Below, piece after piece: positions 17,248-25,654 of a stretch of DNA of 64,000 bases. Positions within the stretch are counted from its first letter, which is position 1. Every line of letters begins with the position of its first letter. The notes under the pieces were generated by a model, which saw nothing but the letters and a program-made list of their open reading frames with translations, was not told the DNA's origin and did no database searches. The DNA lies in the NCBI RefSeq assembly GCF_004365875.1, contig NZ_SODF01000002.1:1488001-1552000 (forward strand), given 5' to 3'. A program made the translations under genes and the position numbers. This stretch comes from Kribbella kalugense. GTDB lineage: Bacteria; Actinomycetota; Actinomycetes; Propionibacteriales; Kribbellaceae.

Positions 17248-19172
17248 CGGTTGCTGCTCCAACGGGTGCGGGCACTATGGATCGGGTTGGCGTCGGAGAC
17301 GAAGTCGTCGAACCGGTAGCCGGCGATCTTCGCGATCTCGAGCAGAGCGGCGGCGAACTCCTGGTTCTCGCAGTTCCCCAGCCGCTCGCGACCCTGCTCG
17401 ACGATCCGGTCGTACGACTCGGCATCGCGAACCGAGATCACCAGCGGGAACCCGAACCGCTCTTCGTACGACGACGTGATCGAGGCAAGCTCGTCGCGCT
17501 CGGGATCGCCGAGGAAGGTCAGCCCCTTGTCGGACTGGTCCCGCAGCGACGCCTCACCACTGAGGCCGTCGGCAACGAACTGCGAGCCGAGCTGCGGGTA
17601 CGCCTGGATCAGTTCGCGCTGCTCCTCGCGGGATCCGGAGAACAGCGCCTCCTGGAACGACCGGCGCAGCGCGTGAGTATCGGCGTACGGGCGCATGTCC
17701 CAGGCCTGCTCGACCGCCCACCGCGGCCCCTGGAACAGACTGCCGAAGGTCTCGACGAACTCCTCGCGGCTCATCTTGTTCACCTGGTCCAGCCGGACAG
17801 AGTCACCAGGCTGCCCCGCCACTGCCGGGCCGAAGTTCTTGCCGACGTGGTGGAACAGGATGTTCAGGAAGATCGCGGTGAGGCTGCCGAGGGTGATGCC
17901 GCTGCCGAAGATGATCTCGGCCCAGTGCGGTACGGCTTGCGCGACCTGCGGCTGAGCGGTCACGTACATGGCCAGGCCGACGCTGGTCGCCACAATCACG
18001 ACGTTGCGGTGGTCGTGGAAGTCGACCTTGGTCAGGGTTTGGAAGCCGACCACGGCCACGGTGGCGAACATCGCCAGCGCCGCGCCGCCCAGCACCGGGT
18101 GCGGTACGCCGGCCACGATCGCGCCGGCCTTGGGCAGCAGGCCGATCAGGATCATGATCGCGCCGGCCGTCGCGACCACCCAGCGGCTGCGGATCCGGGT
18201 CAGCCGGACCAGGCCGACGTTCTCGGCGAAGCAGGTGTACGGGAACGAGTTGAAGATGCCGCCGATCGTGGTGGCCAGACCGTCGGCCCGCAGTGCCCGG
18301 GCGATGTCCTCGCGGCCGATCCGCTTCTCGACGATCTCGCCGGTCGCGAAGACGTCACCGGTCGTCTCGACCGCGGTGATCAGCATGACCACGACCATCG
18401 AGATGATCGCCGCCACCGAGAACTTCGGCCAGCCGAAGTAGAACGGTGTCGTCACGCCGGCCCAGGCCGCGTCCCCGACCGCCCCGAAGTGCGCGTCGCC
18501 GAACGCCCAGGCCACCAGGGTCCCGACCACCAGGCCGATCAGTACGGCGATGGTCGCCATGAAGCCCTTGAAGACTCGCTGGATCAGCACGATCAAGGCC
18601 AGCGTCCCGAGTGCGTAGGCCATGTTCTTAGCGCTGGTCGGTGCGGCGTCGGGTCCGGCGCCACCGACCGCGTCCCCGGCAGCGACCGGAAGGAGAGCGA
18701 GTCCGATGATCGTGATCACCGAGCCGGTCACGACTGGCGGGAAGAACCGGATCAGCTTGCTGAAGAACGGCGCGATGAAGAAGGTGGCCAGACCGGCGAC
18801 CAGTACGGCGCCGTAGATCACCAGCAGACCGTCCGTCCCGCCGCCCGCGGCCAGGCCGATCGCGATCATCGGCGACACCGCCGTGAACGTCACGCCCTGC
18901 AGCAGCGGCAGCCGTACGCCGACCTTCCAGAACCCGACGGACTGGATGATCGAGGCGATGCCGCAGGTGAACAGGTCGGCGTTGATCAGGTGGATGAGCT
19001 GCTCGGTGGTGAGGCCGATCGAGCTGGCGAGCAGGATCGGTACGATCACCGCTCCGGCGTAGAACGCCAGCACGTGCTGGGCGCCGTACACCGCCAACTT
19101 GCCGGGGGACAGCAGCTGGTCGACGGGGTGACGGCTGCTTTGCCGGCTACTGGGTCGCAGGACTGCCTTCAT
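17244..19172 (-). CDS. NCS2 nucleobase permease fused to a degenerate OHCU decarboxylase domain
   Basis: A 642-residue fusion. Residues about 15-450 are a nucleobase:cation symporter-2 (xanthine/urate/uracil type) with some 12-14 membrane segments; the family motif region near 285 reads TTGDVFATGEIV, and a FNSFPYTCFAENVGLV segment follows. From about 480 the chain continues as an OHCU decarboxylase-like domain (MSREEFVETFGSLF ... EERFGFPLVISVRD). Its catalytic His position reads QAYPQLG, Tyr instead of His, while the Glu in EASLRDQ remains. Likely imports xanthine or urate; the tail may be regulatory, scaffolding or inactive. ATG at 19172 follows a GAGGAG site. Confidence 0.87.
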   Translation of the reverse strand: MKAVLRPSSRQSSRHPVDQLLSPGKLAVYGAQHVLAFYAGAVIVPILLASSIGLTTEQLIHLINADLFTCGIASIIQSVGFWKVGVRLPLLQGVTFTAVSPMIAIGLAAGGGTDGLLVIYGAVLVAGLATFFIAPFFSKLIRFFPPVVTGSVITIIGLALLPVAAGDAVGGAGPDAAPTSAKNMAYALGTLALIVLIQRVFKGFMATIAVLIGLVVGTLVAWAFGDAHFGAVGDAAWAGVTTPFYFGWPKFSVAAIISMVVVMLITAVETTGDVFATGEIVEKRIGREDIARALRADGLATTIGGIFNSFPYTCFAENVGLVRLTRIRSRWVVATAGAIMILIGLLPKAGAIVAGVPHPVLGGAALAMFATVAVVGFQTLTKVDFHDHRNVVIVATSVGLAMYVTAQPQVAQAVPHWAEIIFGSGITLGSLTAIFLNILFHHVGKNFGPAVAGQPGDSVRLDQVNKMSREEFVETFGSLFQGPRWAVEQAWDMRPYADTHALRRSFQEALFSGSREEQRELIQAYPQLGSQFVADGLSGEASLRDQSDKGLTFLGDPERDELASITSSYEERFGFPLVISVRDAESYDRIVEQGRERLGNCENQEFAAALLEIAKIAGYRFDDFVSDANPIHSARTRWSSNR

Positions 19173-19254
19173 CGGGACACGCTCCTCGGGGTTTTGACCT
19201 GCACCCGAGCATCGGCTCACCGCGCCCCGGATTGCACCCGGTGAACCTCCGAAG

Positions 19255-19267
19255 ATGAACCGTTCAT
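19255..19267. promoter_or_regulatory. palindrome ATGAAC-C-GTTCAT upstream of the permease operon
   Basis: Perfect 6-1-6 inverted repeat in the 122-base gap between PucR and the permease-xdh operon. It lies 83 bases upstream of the permease start. Candidate site for PucR or another regulator; no known PucR consensus is matched. Confidence 0.4.
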
Positions 19268-19278
19268 GAATCCTTGAG

Positions 19279-19294
19279 TTGTGTGATCACACAA
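19279..19294. promoter_or_regulatory. palindrome TTGTGTGATCACACAA
   Basis: Perfect 16-base palindrome directly abutting the PucR stop codon and upstream of the permease operon. Its form, TGTGTGATCACACA, is like FadR-type GntR operators or a spacer-less CRP/GlxR site. It may provide global (carbon or nitrogen) control of xanthine uptake. Confidence 0.5.
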
Positions 19295-20827
19295 TCAGAG
19301 CGATTTGAGTGCGAGGAACACGTCGACCCGGTCTTCTAGGCTCGACAGATCGCGACCGGTCAGTTGCTCAACGCGTTCGATCCGGTAGCGAACGGTGTTG
19401 ACGTGCAGGTGCAGCGACTCCGCCGTACGCGTCCAGGAGCAGTCGCAGGCGAGGAACGCCTGCAGCGTGGCGAGCAGGTCGGCATGGGTACGCCGGTCGT
19501 TCTCGAGGACCGCTCCGAGGACACGGTTGGTGTAGGTACGCCGTACGTCGTCAGGCAGCGTGGCCAGCAGGAGCACGTGGGACGCGACCTCGTCGGAGGT
19601 GACCACCGACACCGGTGCGCGACCGGCGCTGGCTGCACGCTGGGCGAAGCGGGCCTCCTCTAGTGCGCCGGCGAGTGCGTCGACCGAGGTCTCCCCGCTG
19701 ATTCCGACGGCAAGGCGCGCCCGGCCGAGCCCAGGACCTAGTCGGCCGAAGGCTCGGCGCAGGTGGTCGGGCAGTTGCGAGGTGTACGGCAGGAACGCGA
19801 CCAGCAGCCCGTCGCGTCCGGGAGCGACGACGGCCGGGCCGACCGTCAGGGCGACGTCCTCGAGCAGGCTCAACGCGACCTCACTCGGTCCGTCGTCACG
19901 CAGCTCGGCGACTGCGACGACCATCGGCCGGTCCGAATGCGACCCGGCCTGCCGGAGCCGCGCCGCCACCTCGACCTGCGGCGCGCCGGACTCGACCAGC
20001 GCCATCGCATCCGCAACCAATGGGCGTAATGCTCGACGGCCCTCATCCCGGCGGGCGCGGTCCAGAGCGGCGATCGCGCAGAGTTCGTGCACCGCCTCCA
20101 CGTGGTCCCGCGACCATTCGTTGTAGTCGCCCTCGATCACCAGGACCCACGCGGTGAGCCGGTTGCCCAGACCAGATCCGACCGGGAACAGGCTGTACGA
20201 CGCGTCGTTCGCCACCGCCACAGCCGGCGTACGATCCGCGGTCAGGAACCGGCGAGTCACCGCGTCAGCGGCATCGGCGGCGAGCTCGCCCGGCCCGGGT
20301 ACGACGTGCCGCCCGGTTGGAGTCAGTACACGACAGTCGTGCCCGATCTCCGCGGAGATTCGCGCCGCCAACTCGTCGAGACTGCGGCCCGCCGCGATCG
20401 ACGACAACAGCTGCCGCTGGCGGACCAGGCTCGCCGAAAGCCGTGCTCCGGTCTCGGCCGATCCCGCCGCCGCGACGTACTCCGTCACATCGGCGAACGC
20501 GATCTCGATCGGTACTTCGATCAACGTGACCTCGTGGCGTCGGCAAGCCTCCAGCAGGTCCGTCGGCACGTCGCCCAACTGGGCCTTCCCGGCCAGGATC
20601 GTGGTCGCCCCGCGGCCCGCCATCGAGGCCACGAACACCTCACTGTCCATCGGTCGGCGGCGCCAGACCAGCCCGGTCAGGACGAGCTCCCCGCCGTTCA
20701 GGTAGCGGCCCGGGTCCAACAGGTCGGTGGTGACGAGTCGCCCGATCGGCCGGTCCAGCACTCCACCCGCGGAATGCAGCAACCGCAACCCCAGCTCGGG
20801 CGCGTCAAGCAGCTCGGCCAACAGCAC
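19295..20827 (-). CDS. pucR: PucR-family purine catabolism regulator
   Basis: A 510-residue transcriptional regulator. The N-terminal PucR domain (about 1-130) starts VLLAELLDAPELGLRLL and contains RLVTTDLLDPGRYL. A central GGDEF-like region follows, and the C-terminal PucR/CdaR helix-turn-helix is SLHLHVNTVRYRIERVEQLTGRDL. In Bacillus, PucR induces purine catabolic genes in response to pathway intermediates. A GTG at 20827 behind GAGGAGG is the best start; the frame stays open upstream to 20974 but that stretch holds the divergent promoter. It lies between the two large operons and probably controls one or both. Confidence 0.9.
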   Translation of the reverse strand: MLLAELLDAPELGLRLLHSAGGVLDRPIGRLVTTDLLDPGRYLNGGELVLTGLVWRRRPMDSEVFVASMAGRGATTILAGKAQLGDVPTDLLEACRRHEVTLIEVPIEIAFADVTEYVAAAGSAETGARLSASLVRQRQLLSSIAAGRSLDELAARISAEIGHDCRVLTPTGRHVVPGPGELAADAADAVTRRFLTADRTPAVAVANDASYSLFPVGSGLGNRLTAWVLVIEGDYNEWSRDHVEAVHELCAIAALDRARRDEGRRALRPLVADAMALVESGAPQVEVAARLRQAGSHSDRPMVVAVAELRDDGPSEVALSLLEDVALTVGPAVVAPGRDGLLVAFLPYTSQLPDHLRRAFGRLGPGLGRARLAVGISGETSVDALAGALEEARFAQRAASAGRAPVSVVTSDEVASHVLLLATLPDDVRRTYTNRVLGAVLENDRRTHADLLATLQAFLACDCSWTRTAESLHLHVNTVRYRIERVEQLTGRDLSSLEDRVDVFLALKSL

Positions 20828-20902
20828 GTCACACCTCCTCTGTTGGACGTTTAGAGGAACGTACAACGCGCGCGCCCCCGCGAGACAGCCCTCGCCGGAC
20901 GC

Positions 20903-20932
20903 TTGACGTTCGCTCAATCCCGCGCCTATGGT
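20903..20932 (+). promoter_or_regulatory. promoter of the hyi-allE operon
   Basis: TTGACG (20903-20908), an 18-base spacer, then TATGGT (20927-20932). Transcription would start near 20939, placing the TTCCG-N5-CGGAA operator about 17-31 bases downstream of the start, a road-block position. Confidence 0.55.
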
Positions 20933-20955
20933 CATTTCGCAGACCAGAAATAAAA

Positions 20956-20970
20956 TTCCGCAATACGGAA
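20956..20970. promoter_or_regulatory. operator palindrome TTCCG-CAATA-CGGAA, hyi operon
   Basis: Perfect copy of the 5-5-5 palindrome found at the IclR gene, in the leader of the hyi-glxR-gcl-glxK-allB-allE operon. The CAATACGGAA half is identical to the site before the lyase gene at 5262-5276, which ties the two loci to one regulator. Confidence 0.65.
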
Positions 20971-20984
20971 ACATGGGAGTTCGG

Positions 20985-21797
20985 ATGAGTCACCAACTGC
21001 GGTACACGGTGAACTGTTCGCTGTTGTTCACCGAGTTGCCCCTGCTGGAGCGACCGGCCGCCGCTCGCCGGGCCGGATTCAGCGCGGTCGAGTTCTGGTG
21101 GCCGTTCGTCGAGGCCGTCCCGCCGGACCGGCAGGTCGACGCGTTCGTCAGCGCGATCACCGACGCCGGTGTCCAGCTGACCGGCCTCAACTTCTTCGCC
21201 GGCGACATGCCCGGCGGCGACCGCGGCCTGGTGTCCTGGCCGAAGCGGTCCAGCGAGTTCCGCGACAACGTCGACGTCACCGTCGGCATCGGCGAGCGAC
21301 TCGGCACCAAGGGCTTCAATGCCCTCTACGGCAATCGGGTTGATGGCAGCAGCGAGCAGGAGCAGGACGACCTCGCGGTCGAGAACCTCGCCCTCGCCGC
21401 CCGGGCCGCCGCGCGGATCGACGCCACCGTCCTGGTCGAGCCGGTCAGCGGCGCCGATCGCTATCCGCTCAAGACCGCGGCCGACGCCCTCAGAGTGATC
21501 GATCGCGTCCAGGCGGCGCACGACGTACCGAACGTCGGACTGCTCGCCGATCTGTACCACCTCGCGGTCAACGGCGACGACGTGAACAAGGTGATCGCCG
21601 ACAGCACCGACTGGGTCGCCCACGTGCAGATCGCCGACGCGCCGGGCCGCAACGAACCCGGCACCGGCACGCTCCCGCTCGACCAGCAGCTCACCGCCCT
21701 CGAGGCGAACGGCTACACCGGCTGGGTCGGGCTCGAGTACAAGCCGTCCACCACCTCAGACGCAAGCTTCGGCTGGCTCCCGTTCGAGCGCCGCTGA
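20985..21797 (+). CDS. hyi: hydroxypyruvate isomerase
   Basis: Interconverts hydroxypyruvate and tartronate semialdehyde in the glyoxylate carboligase route. It is a 270-residue TIM barrel. The N terminus LRYTVNCSLLFTELPLLERP, VEFWWPF, the metal/acid segment VLVEPVSG, GLLADLYHL and the C-terminal WVGLEYKP place catalytic Glu and metal ligands as in bacterial Hyi. The ATG at 20985 is preceded by GGGAG; upstream in-frame codons overlap the operator. It is the first gene of a six-gene operon and the next gene starts 19 bases after its stop. Confidence 0.9.
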   Translation: MSHQLRYTVNCSLLFTELPLLERPAAARRAGFSAVEFWWPFVEAVPPDRQVDAFVSAITDAGVQLTGLNFFAGDMPGGDRGLVSWPKRSSEFRDNVDVTVGIGERLGTKGFNALYGNRVDGSSEQEQDDLAVENLALAARAAARIDATVLVEPVSGADRYPLKTAADALRVIDRVQAAHDVPNVGLLADLYHLAVNGDDVNKVIADSTDWVAHVQIADAPGRNEPGTGTLPLDQQLTALEANGYTGWVGLEYKPSTTSDASFGWLPFERR

Positions 21798-21816
21798 TGA
21801 CCTCAGGAGATCTGAC

Positions 21817-22701
21817 ATGACGAACATTGCCTTCATCGGCCTCGGCATCATGGGCAACCCGATGGCCGTCCACCTCGCCAACGCCGGCCACACCGTGGTC
21901 GGGCTGGATCGTTCGCCGGAGCGCGCCAAGGACCTGATCGCGGCCGGCGGTCGCGCCGCGGCCTCGCTGGCCGAAGCGGTCAAGGGCGCCGACGTGATCT
22001 GCGTGATGGTGCCCGACTCACCCGACGTCCAGGACGTGCTCGAGGGTGAGGACGGCGTCTTCCAGCTGGCTGAGACCGGCACGCTGATCATCGACTTCTC
22101 CAGCATCCGGCCCGACGTCACGCAGCAGCTCGCCGAGCAGGCCCGCGCCCTCGGCTTCCGGCTGCTCGACGCCCCGGTCTCCGGTGGCGAGGCCGGCGCC
22201 AAGAACGCCATCCTGTCGATCATGGTCGGCGGCTCGGCGGACGACTTCGCCGAGGCCAAGCCCCTGTTCGACGTGGTCGGCAAGACCGTGGTCCACGTCG
22301 GCCCGAGCGGTTCGGGGCAGACCGTCAAGGCGGCCAACCAGCTGATCGTGGCCGCGAACATCCAGGCCGTCTCCGAAGCCGTGATCTTCCTCGAGGCGTA
22401 CGGCGTCGACACCAAGGCTGCTCTGGAGGTTCTGGGTGGCGGCTTGGCTGGTTCGACGGTGCTGAATCAGAAGAAGGAGAACATGCTGTCCCGCTCCTTC
22501 CAGCCCGGGTTCCGGATCGACCTGCACCACAAGGACATGGGCATCGTCACCGCGGCCGCGCGCGAGGCGGGTGTCGTCGTACCGCTCGGTGCTCTGGTGG
22601 CCCAGCTGGTCGCGTCCGCTCGGGCGAACGGTGACGGCGGTCTCGATCACTCGGCGCTTCTCCGCGGTGTTGAGCGTCTTTCCGGAAAGAAGGTCGACTG
22701 A
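21817..22701 (+). CDS. glxR: 2-hydroxy-3-oxopropionate (tartronate semialdehyde) reductase
   Basis: NAD(P)H-dependent reduction of tartronate semialdehyde to D-glycerate. It is a 294-residue beta-hydroxyacid dehydrogenase. The Rossmann motif GLGIMGNPMAVHL is at 8-20, the substrate loop is LDAPVSGGEAGA near 120, and the catalytic Lys is in GQTVKAANQ near 170. A GGAG site precedes the ATG. The final A of its stop region overlaps the gcl start (TGATG), so the two are translated in a coupled way. The reductase family also includes 3-hydroxyisobutyrate dehydrogenases; the context decides the call. Confidence 0.92.
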   Translation: MTNIAFIGLGIMGNPMAVHLANAGHTVVGLDRSPERAKDLIAAGGRAAASLAEAVKGADVICVMVPDSPDVQDVLEGEDGVFQLAETGTLIIDFSSIRPDVTQQLAEQARALGFRLLDAPVSGGEAGAKNAILSIMVGGSADDFAEAKPLFDVVGKTVVHVGPSGSGQTVKAANQLIVAANIQAVSEAVIFLEAYGVDTKAALEVLGGGLAGSTVLNQKKENMLSRSFQPGFRIDLHHKDMGIVTAAAREAGVVVPLGALVAQLVASARANGDGGLDHSALLRGVERLSGKKVD

Positions 22702-24476
22702 TGGCTCGGATGCGTGCGGTTGACGCCGCGGTTCTGATCTTGGAGAAGGAAGGGTCGACGCAGGCGTTCGGGTTGCCCGGTGCTGCGATCAACCCGTTCT
22801 ATGCCGCGATGCGCGACCATGGCGGGATCAAGCACGTTCTCGCCCGCCACGTCGAGGCTGCCTCGCACATGGCCGAGGGGTACACCCGGGCGCGCGCCGG
22901 CAACATCGGCGTCTGCATCGGTACCTCGGGACCGGCCGGCACCGACATGATCACCGGCCTGTACTCCGCGGCCGCCGACTCGATCCCGATCCTCTGCATC
23001 ACCGGCCAGGCGCCGGTCGCGAAGCTGCACAAAGAGGACTTCCAGGCCGTCGACATCTCGGCGATCGCCAAGCCGGTCGCGAAGTGGGCGGTGACCGTGA
23101 TGGAGGCCGCGCAGGTTCCGGGCACCTTCCAGAAGGCGTTCCAGCTGATGCGTGAAGGCCGGCCGGGTCCCGTGCTGGTCGACCTGCCGCTCGACGTACA
23201 GCTCGCGCAGATCGACTTCGACATCGACACGTACGAGCCGCTTCCGGTCTCCAGCCCTGCTGCTACTCGGGGGCAGGCGGAGAAGGTGCTCCAGATGCTC
23301 GCGGATGCCGCGCAGCCGCTGATCGTCGCGGGCGGCGGTGTCGTCAACGCGGACGCGGCCGATCTGTTGGTCGAGTTCGCTGAGCTCACCGGGATTCCCG
23401 TCGTACCGACGCTGATGGGCTGGGGTGCGATCGGCGACGACCACCCGTTGAGCGCTGGGATGGTCGGGCTGCAGACCTCGCACCGCTACGGCAACGCGAC
23501 GATGCTGGCTTCCGATCTGGTCCTTGGTATCGGCAACAGGTGGGCTAACCGGCATACCGGCGGTCTGGACGTTTATCGGGGTGACCGGAAGTTCATTCAC
23601 GTGGACATCGAGCCGACGCAGATCGGGCGGGTGTTTGCGCCGGACTACGGAGTCGTGTCGGATGCTCGCGCCGCTCTGCAGATGTTTGTCGAGGTGGCGC
23701 GCGAATGGGCCGCGGCGGGCAAGCTTGCGGACCGGTCCGCGTGGGCCGAGGAGTGCCGAGAGCGTCGTACGGCGTTGCAGCGCAAGACCCACTTCGAGAA
23801 CACGCCGATCAAGCCGCAGCGGGTCTACGAAGAGATGAACCGCGCCTTCGGGCCGGACGTCCGGTACGTGAGCACGATCGGGTTGTCGCAGATCCAGGCC
23901 GCGCAGATGCTGCACGTATATCGGCCGCGGCACTGGATCAACGCCGGCCAGGCCGGGCCGCTGGGCTGGACGGTGCCGGCGACGCTGGGGGTTGCGGTCG
24001 CTGATCCGGAGAGCACTGTGGTGGCGTTGTCGGGTGACTACGACTTCCAGTTCCTGATCGAGGAGCTGGCGGTCGGCGCGCAGTTCAACATCCCGTACAT
24101 CCACGTGGTCGTGAACAACTCGTACCTCGGGCTGATCCGGCAGGCGCAGCGTGGCTTCGACATGGACTTCTGCGTGCAGCTGTCCTTCGAGAACATCAAC
24201 AGCCCGGAGGTCAACGGATACGGCGTCGACCACGTGAAGGTCGTGGAAGGCCTTGGTTGTAAGGCCCTTCGCGTCTTCGAGCCGGACGGCATCCTGCCGG
24301 CCCTCGAGCAGGCCAAGAAACTGATGGTCGAACACCAGGTCCCGATCGTCGTCGAGATCATCCTCGAACGCGTCACCAACGTCTCCATGGGCGTCGAAAT
24401 CGACAACATCATCGAATTCGAAGACCTGGCGATCTCCCCGGAAGACGCGCCGACAGCACTGGCGCTACTGGACTGA
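22701..24476 (+). CDS. gcl: glyoxylate carboligase
   Basis: Thiamine diphosphate enzyme that condenses two glyoxylate molecules into tartronate semialdehyde with loss of CO2. It has 591 residues with the three acetohydroxyacid-synthase-like domains. The N terminus AFGLPGAAINPFYAAM is specific for Gcl, RHVEAASHMAEGYTRA follows, and the ThDP/Mg motif begins GDYDFQF and ends HVVVNN near 470. Gcl has an unusual Val where other ThDP enzymes have the activating Glu. It starts on the stop of glxR and its own stop overlaps the glycerate kinase start. Confidence 0.96.
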   Translation: MARMRAVDAAVLILEKEGSTQAFGLPGAAINPFYAAMRDHGGIKHVLARHVEAASHMAEGYTRARAGNIGVCIGTSGPAGTDMITGLYSAAADSIPILCITGQAPVAKLHKEDFQAVDISAIAKPVAKWAVTVMEAAQVPGTFQKAFQLMREGRPGPVLVDLPLDVQLAQIDFDIDTYEPLPVSSPAATRGQAEKVLQMLADAAQPLIVAGGGVVNADAADLLVEFAELTGIPVVPTLMGWGAIGDDHPLSAGMVGLQTSHRYGNATMLASDLVLGIGNRWANRHTGGLDVYRGDRKFIHVDIEPTQIGRVFAPDYGVVSDARAALQMFVEVAREWAAAGKLADRSAWAEECRERRTALQRKTHFENTPIKPQRVYEEMNRAFGPDVRYVSTIGLSQIQAAQMLHVYRPRHWINAGQAGPLGWTVPATLGVAVADPESTVVALSGDYDFQFLIEELAVGAQFNIPYIHVVVNNSYLGLIRQAQRGFDMDFCVQLSFENINSPEVNGYGVDHVKVVEGLGCKALRVFEPDGILPALEQAKKLMVEHQVPIVVEIILERVTNVSMGVEIDNIIEFEDLAISPEDAPTALALLD

Positions 24477-25654
24477 TGGCTCTCACACTTCCCCCCCGAG
24501 CGGAGCGAGGGGCAGGTCTTCGGGTCGTTGTTGCCTCTGACAAATTCAAAGGAAGTTTGACCAGCGCGGAGGTGGCAGCCGCGGTCGGTGCCGGGGTACG
24601 ACGAGTTTGCCCCGACGCGACCGTGGTCCCTGTACCGGTGGCCGACGGCGGCGACGGAACCCTCGCCGCCGCCGTCGGCGCCGGTTTCACCCTGGTCCCG
24701 ATCGTTGCCTCAGGCCCCACCGGCTCGCGAGTGCACTCTGGATACGCGCGCCGAAACAACACAGCCGTTGTCGAGCTGGCGGACGTCTCCGGGCTCGTCC
24801 GCCTCCCGGAGGGGCGCCGGGCACCGATGACCGCGACCACCTACGGCACCGGCGAACTGATCGCAGCCGCAATCGACGCCGGCTGCACCCGCATCATCCT
24901 CGGCATCGGCGGCAGCGCCTCCACCGACGGCGGCACCGGCCTAATCCAAGCCCTCGCCGCGCCCCGCCCGTTCACGCATGTGGAGACAACCGCCGGGGTC
25001 GGGGAACAGGCTATTGCTTGTTCCCCGACCCCGGGAGTTGTCGCGGCGCGGCTGGAAGGGGTGGAGGTGGTGGTGGCTTGTGATGTGGATAATCCGTTGA
25101 CCGGGCCTCGGGGTGCGGCGGCGGTGTACGGGCCGCAGAAGGGCGCCACGCCTGAGCAGGTCGTCGAGCTCGACGGCAGGCTGAGCGCGTGGGCCGACGA
25201 GGTCGCCGAGCACACCGGTCGGGATCTGCGGGACGTGCCGGGTGCCGGGGCAGCGGGTGGGGTCGGGTTCGCGGCCCTCGCACTCCTCGGCGCAGAGCTG
25301 CGACCGGGTATCGAACTGGTCCTGGAGATGGTCGGCTTCGAGCAGCAGTTAGCCGGCGCCGACCTCGTCATCACCGGCGAAGGCGCCCTCGACGAACAAA
25401 CGCTGCACGGCAAAGCCGTAGCCGGCGTGGCCGCCGCGGGCACCGGGATACCGGTGGTTGCTGTGTGTGGGGTTAATCGGCTCGAGGCTCACCAGTTGCA
25501 GGACGCCGGTGTGCGGGCGGCGTACGCGCTGACCGATCTGGAGCCAGACGTGCAGCGGTGTATCGCGGAGCCGGAGCCGTTGCTTGAGCGGCTTGGCGAA
25601 CGGATCGCGATCGAGCACCTTACGATGACACGAAGGGAGAGAGGCGGCGGATGA
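24476..25654 (+). CDS. glxK: glycerate kinase carrying an in-frame palindromic element
   Basis: Phosphorylates D-glycerate so that allantoin carbon enters glycolysis. The protein has 392 residues; the kinase core begins VVVASDKFKGSLTS near 17 and contains PVADGGDGTLAAA, GIGGSASTDGGTG and ACDVDNPLTGPRGAAAVYGPQKGA. Between GLIQAL and VEVVVACDV the usual segment of about 35 residues is replaced by a 35-residue stretch largely encoded by repeat family A copy 3 (24985-25042), translating as VGEQAIACSPTPGV. The frame is kept and the flanking motifs are intact, so activity is plausible. The leader PPRAERGAG before the core is also unusual. It overlaps gcl and allB by the TGATG and ATGA junctions. 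Confidence 0.9.
   Translation: MALTLPPRAERGAGLRVVVASDKFKGSLTSAEVAAAVGAGVRRVCPDATVVPVPVADGGDGTLAAAVGAGFTLVPIVASGPTGSRVHSGYARRNNTAVVELADVSGLVRLPEGRRAPMTATTYGTGELIAAAIDAGCTRIILGIGGSASTDGGTGLIQALAAPRPFTHVETTAGVGEQAIACSPTPGVVAARLEGVEVVVACDVDNPLTGPRGAAAVYGPQKGATPEQVVELDGRLSAWADEVAEHTGRDLRDVPGAGAAGGVGFAALALLGAELRPGIELVLEMVGFEQQLAGADLVITGEGALDEQTLHGKAVAGVAAAGTGIPVVAVCGVNRLEAHQLQDAGVRAAYALTDLEPDVQRCIAEPEPLLERLGERIAIEHLTMTRRERGGG
24985..25042. repeat. palindromic repeat family A, copy 3, inside glxK
   Basis: 24-base arms with two mismatches around the loop GGCTATTGCT, which read on the other strand is AGCAATAGCC, identical to the copy 1 loop. It lies wholly within the glycerate kinase coding region and keeps the frame open. 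A stem pair differs from copy 2 in a compensated manner (T-A there, G-C here). Confidence 0.9.

Noticed and set aside
17010..19244. 744-codon open frame antisense to the permease fusion
   Set aside because: It mirrors the real gene in a frame kept open by GC-rich codon use; its translation is low-complexity (Arg, Asp, His, Gln-rich) with no family features.
24488..24510. CCCCGAGCGGAGCGAGGGG near the glxK start as a palindrome
   Set aside because: The arms are not inverted complements; it reads as coding leader PPRAERGAG and no second copy was seen.
24985..25042. glxK as a pseudogene broken by the repeat
   Set aside because: The frame stays open, the segment length equals the usual one, and kinase motifs on both sides are intact.
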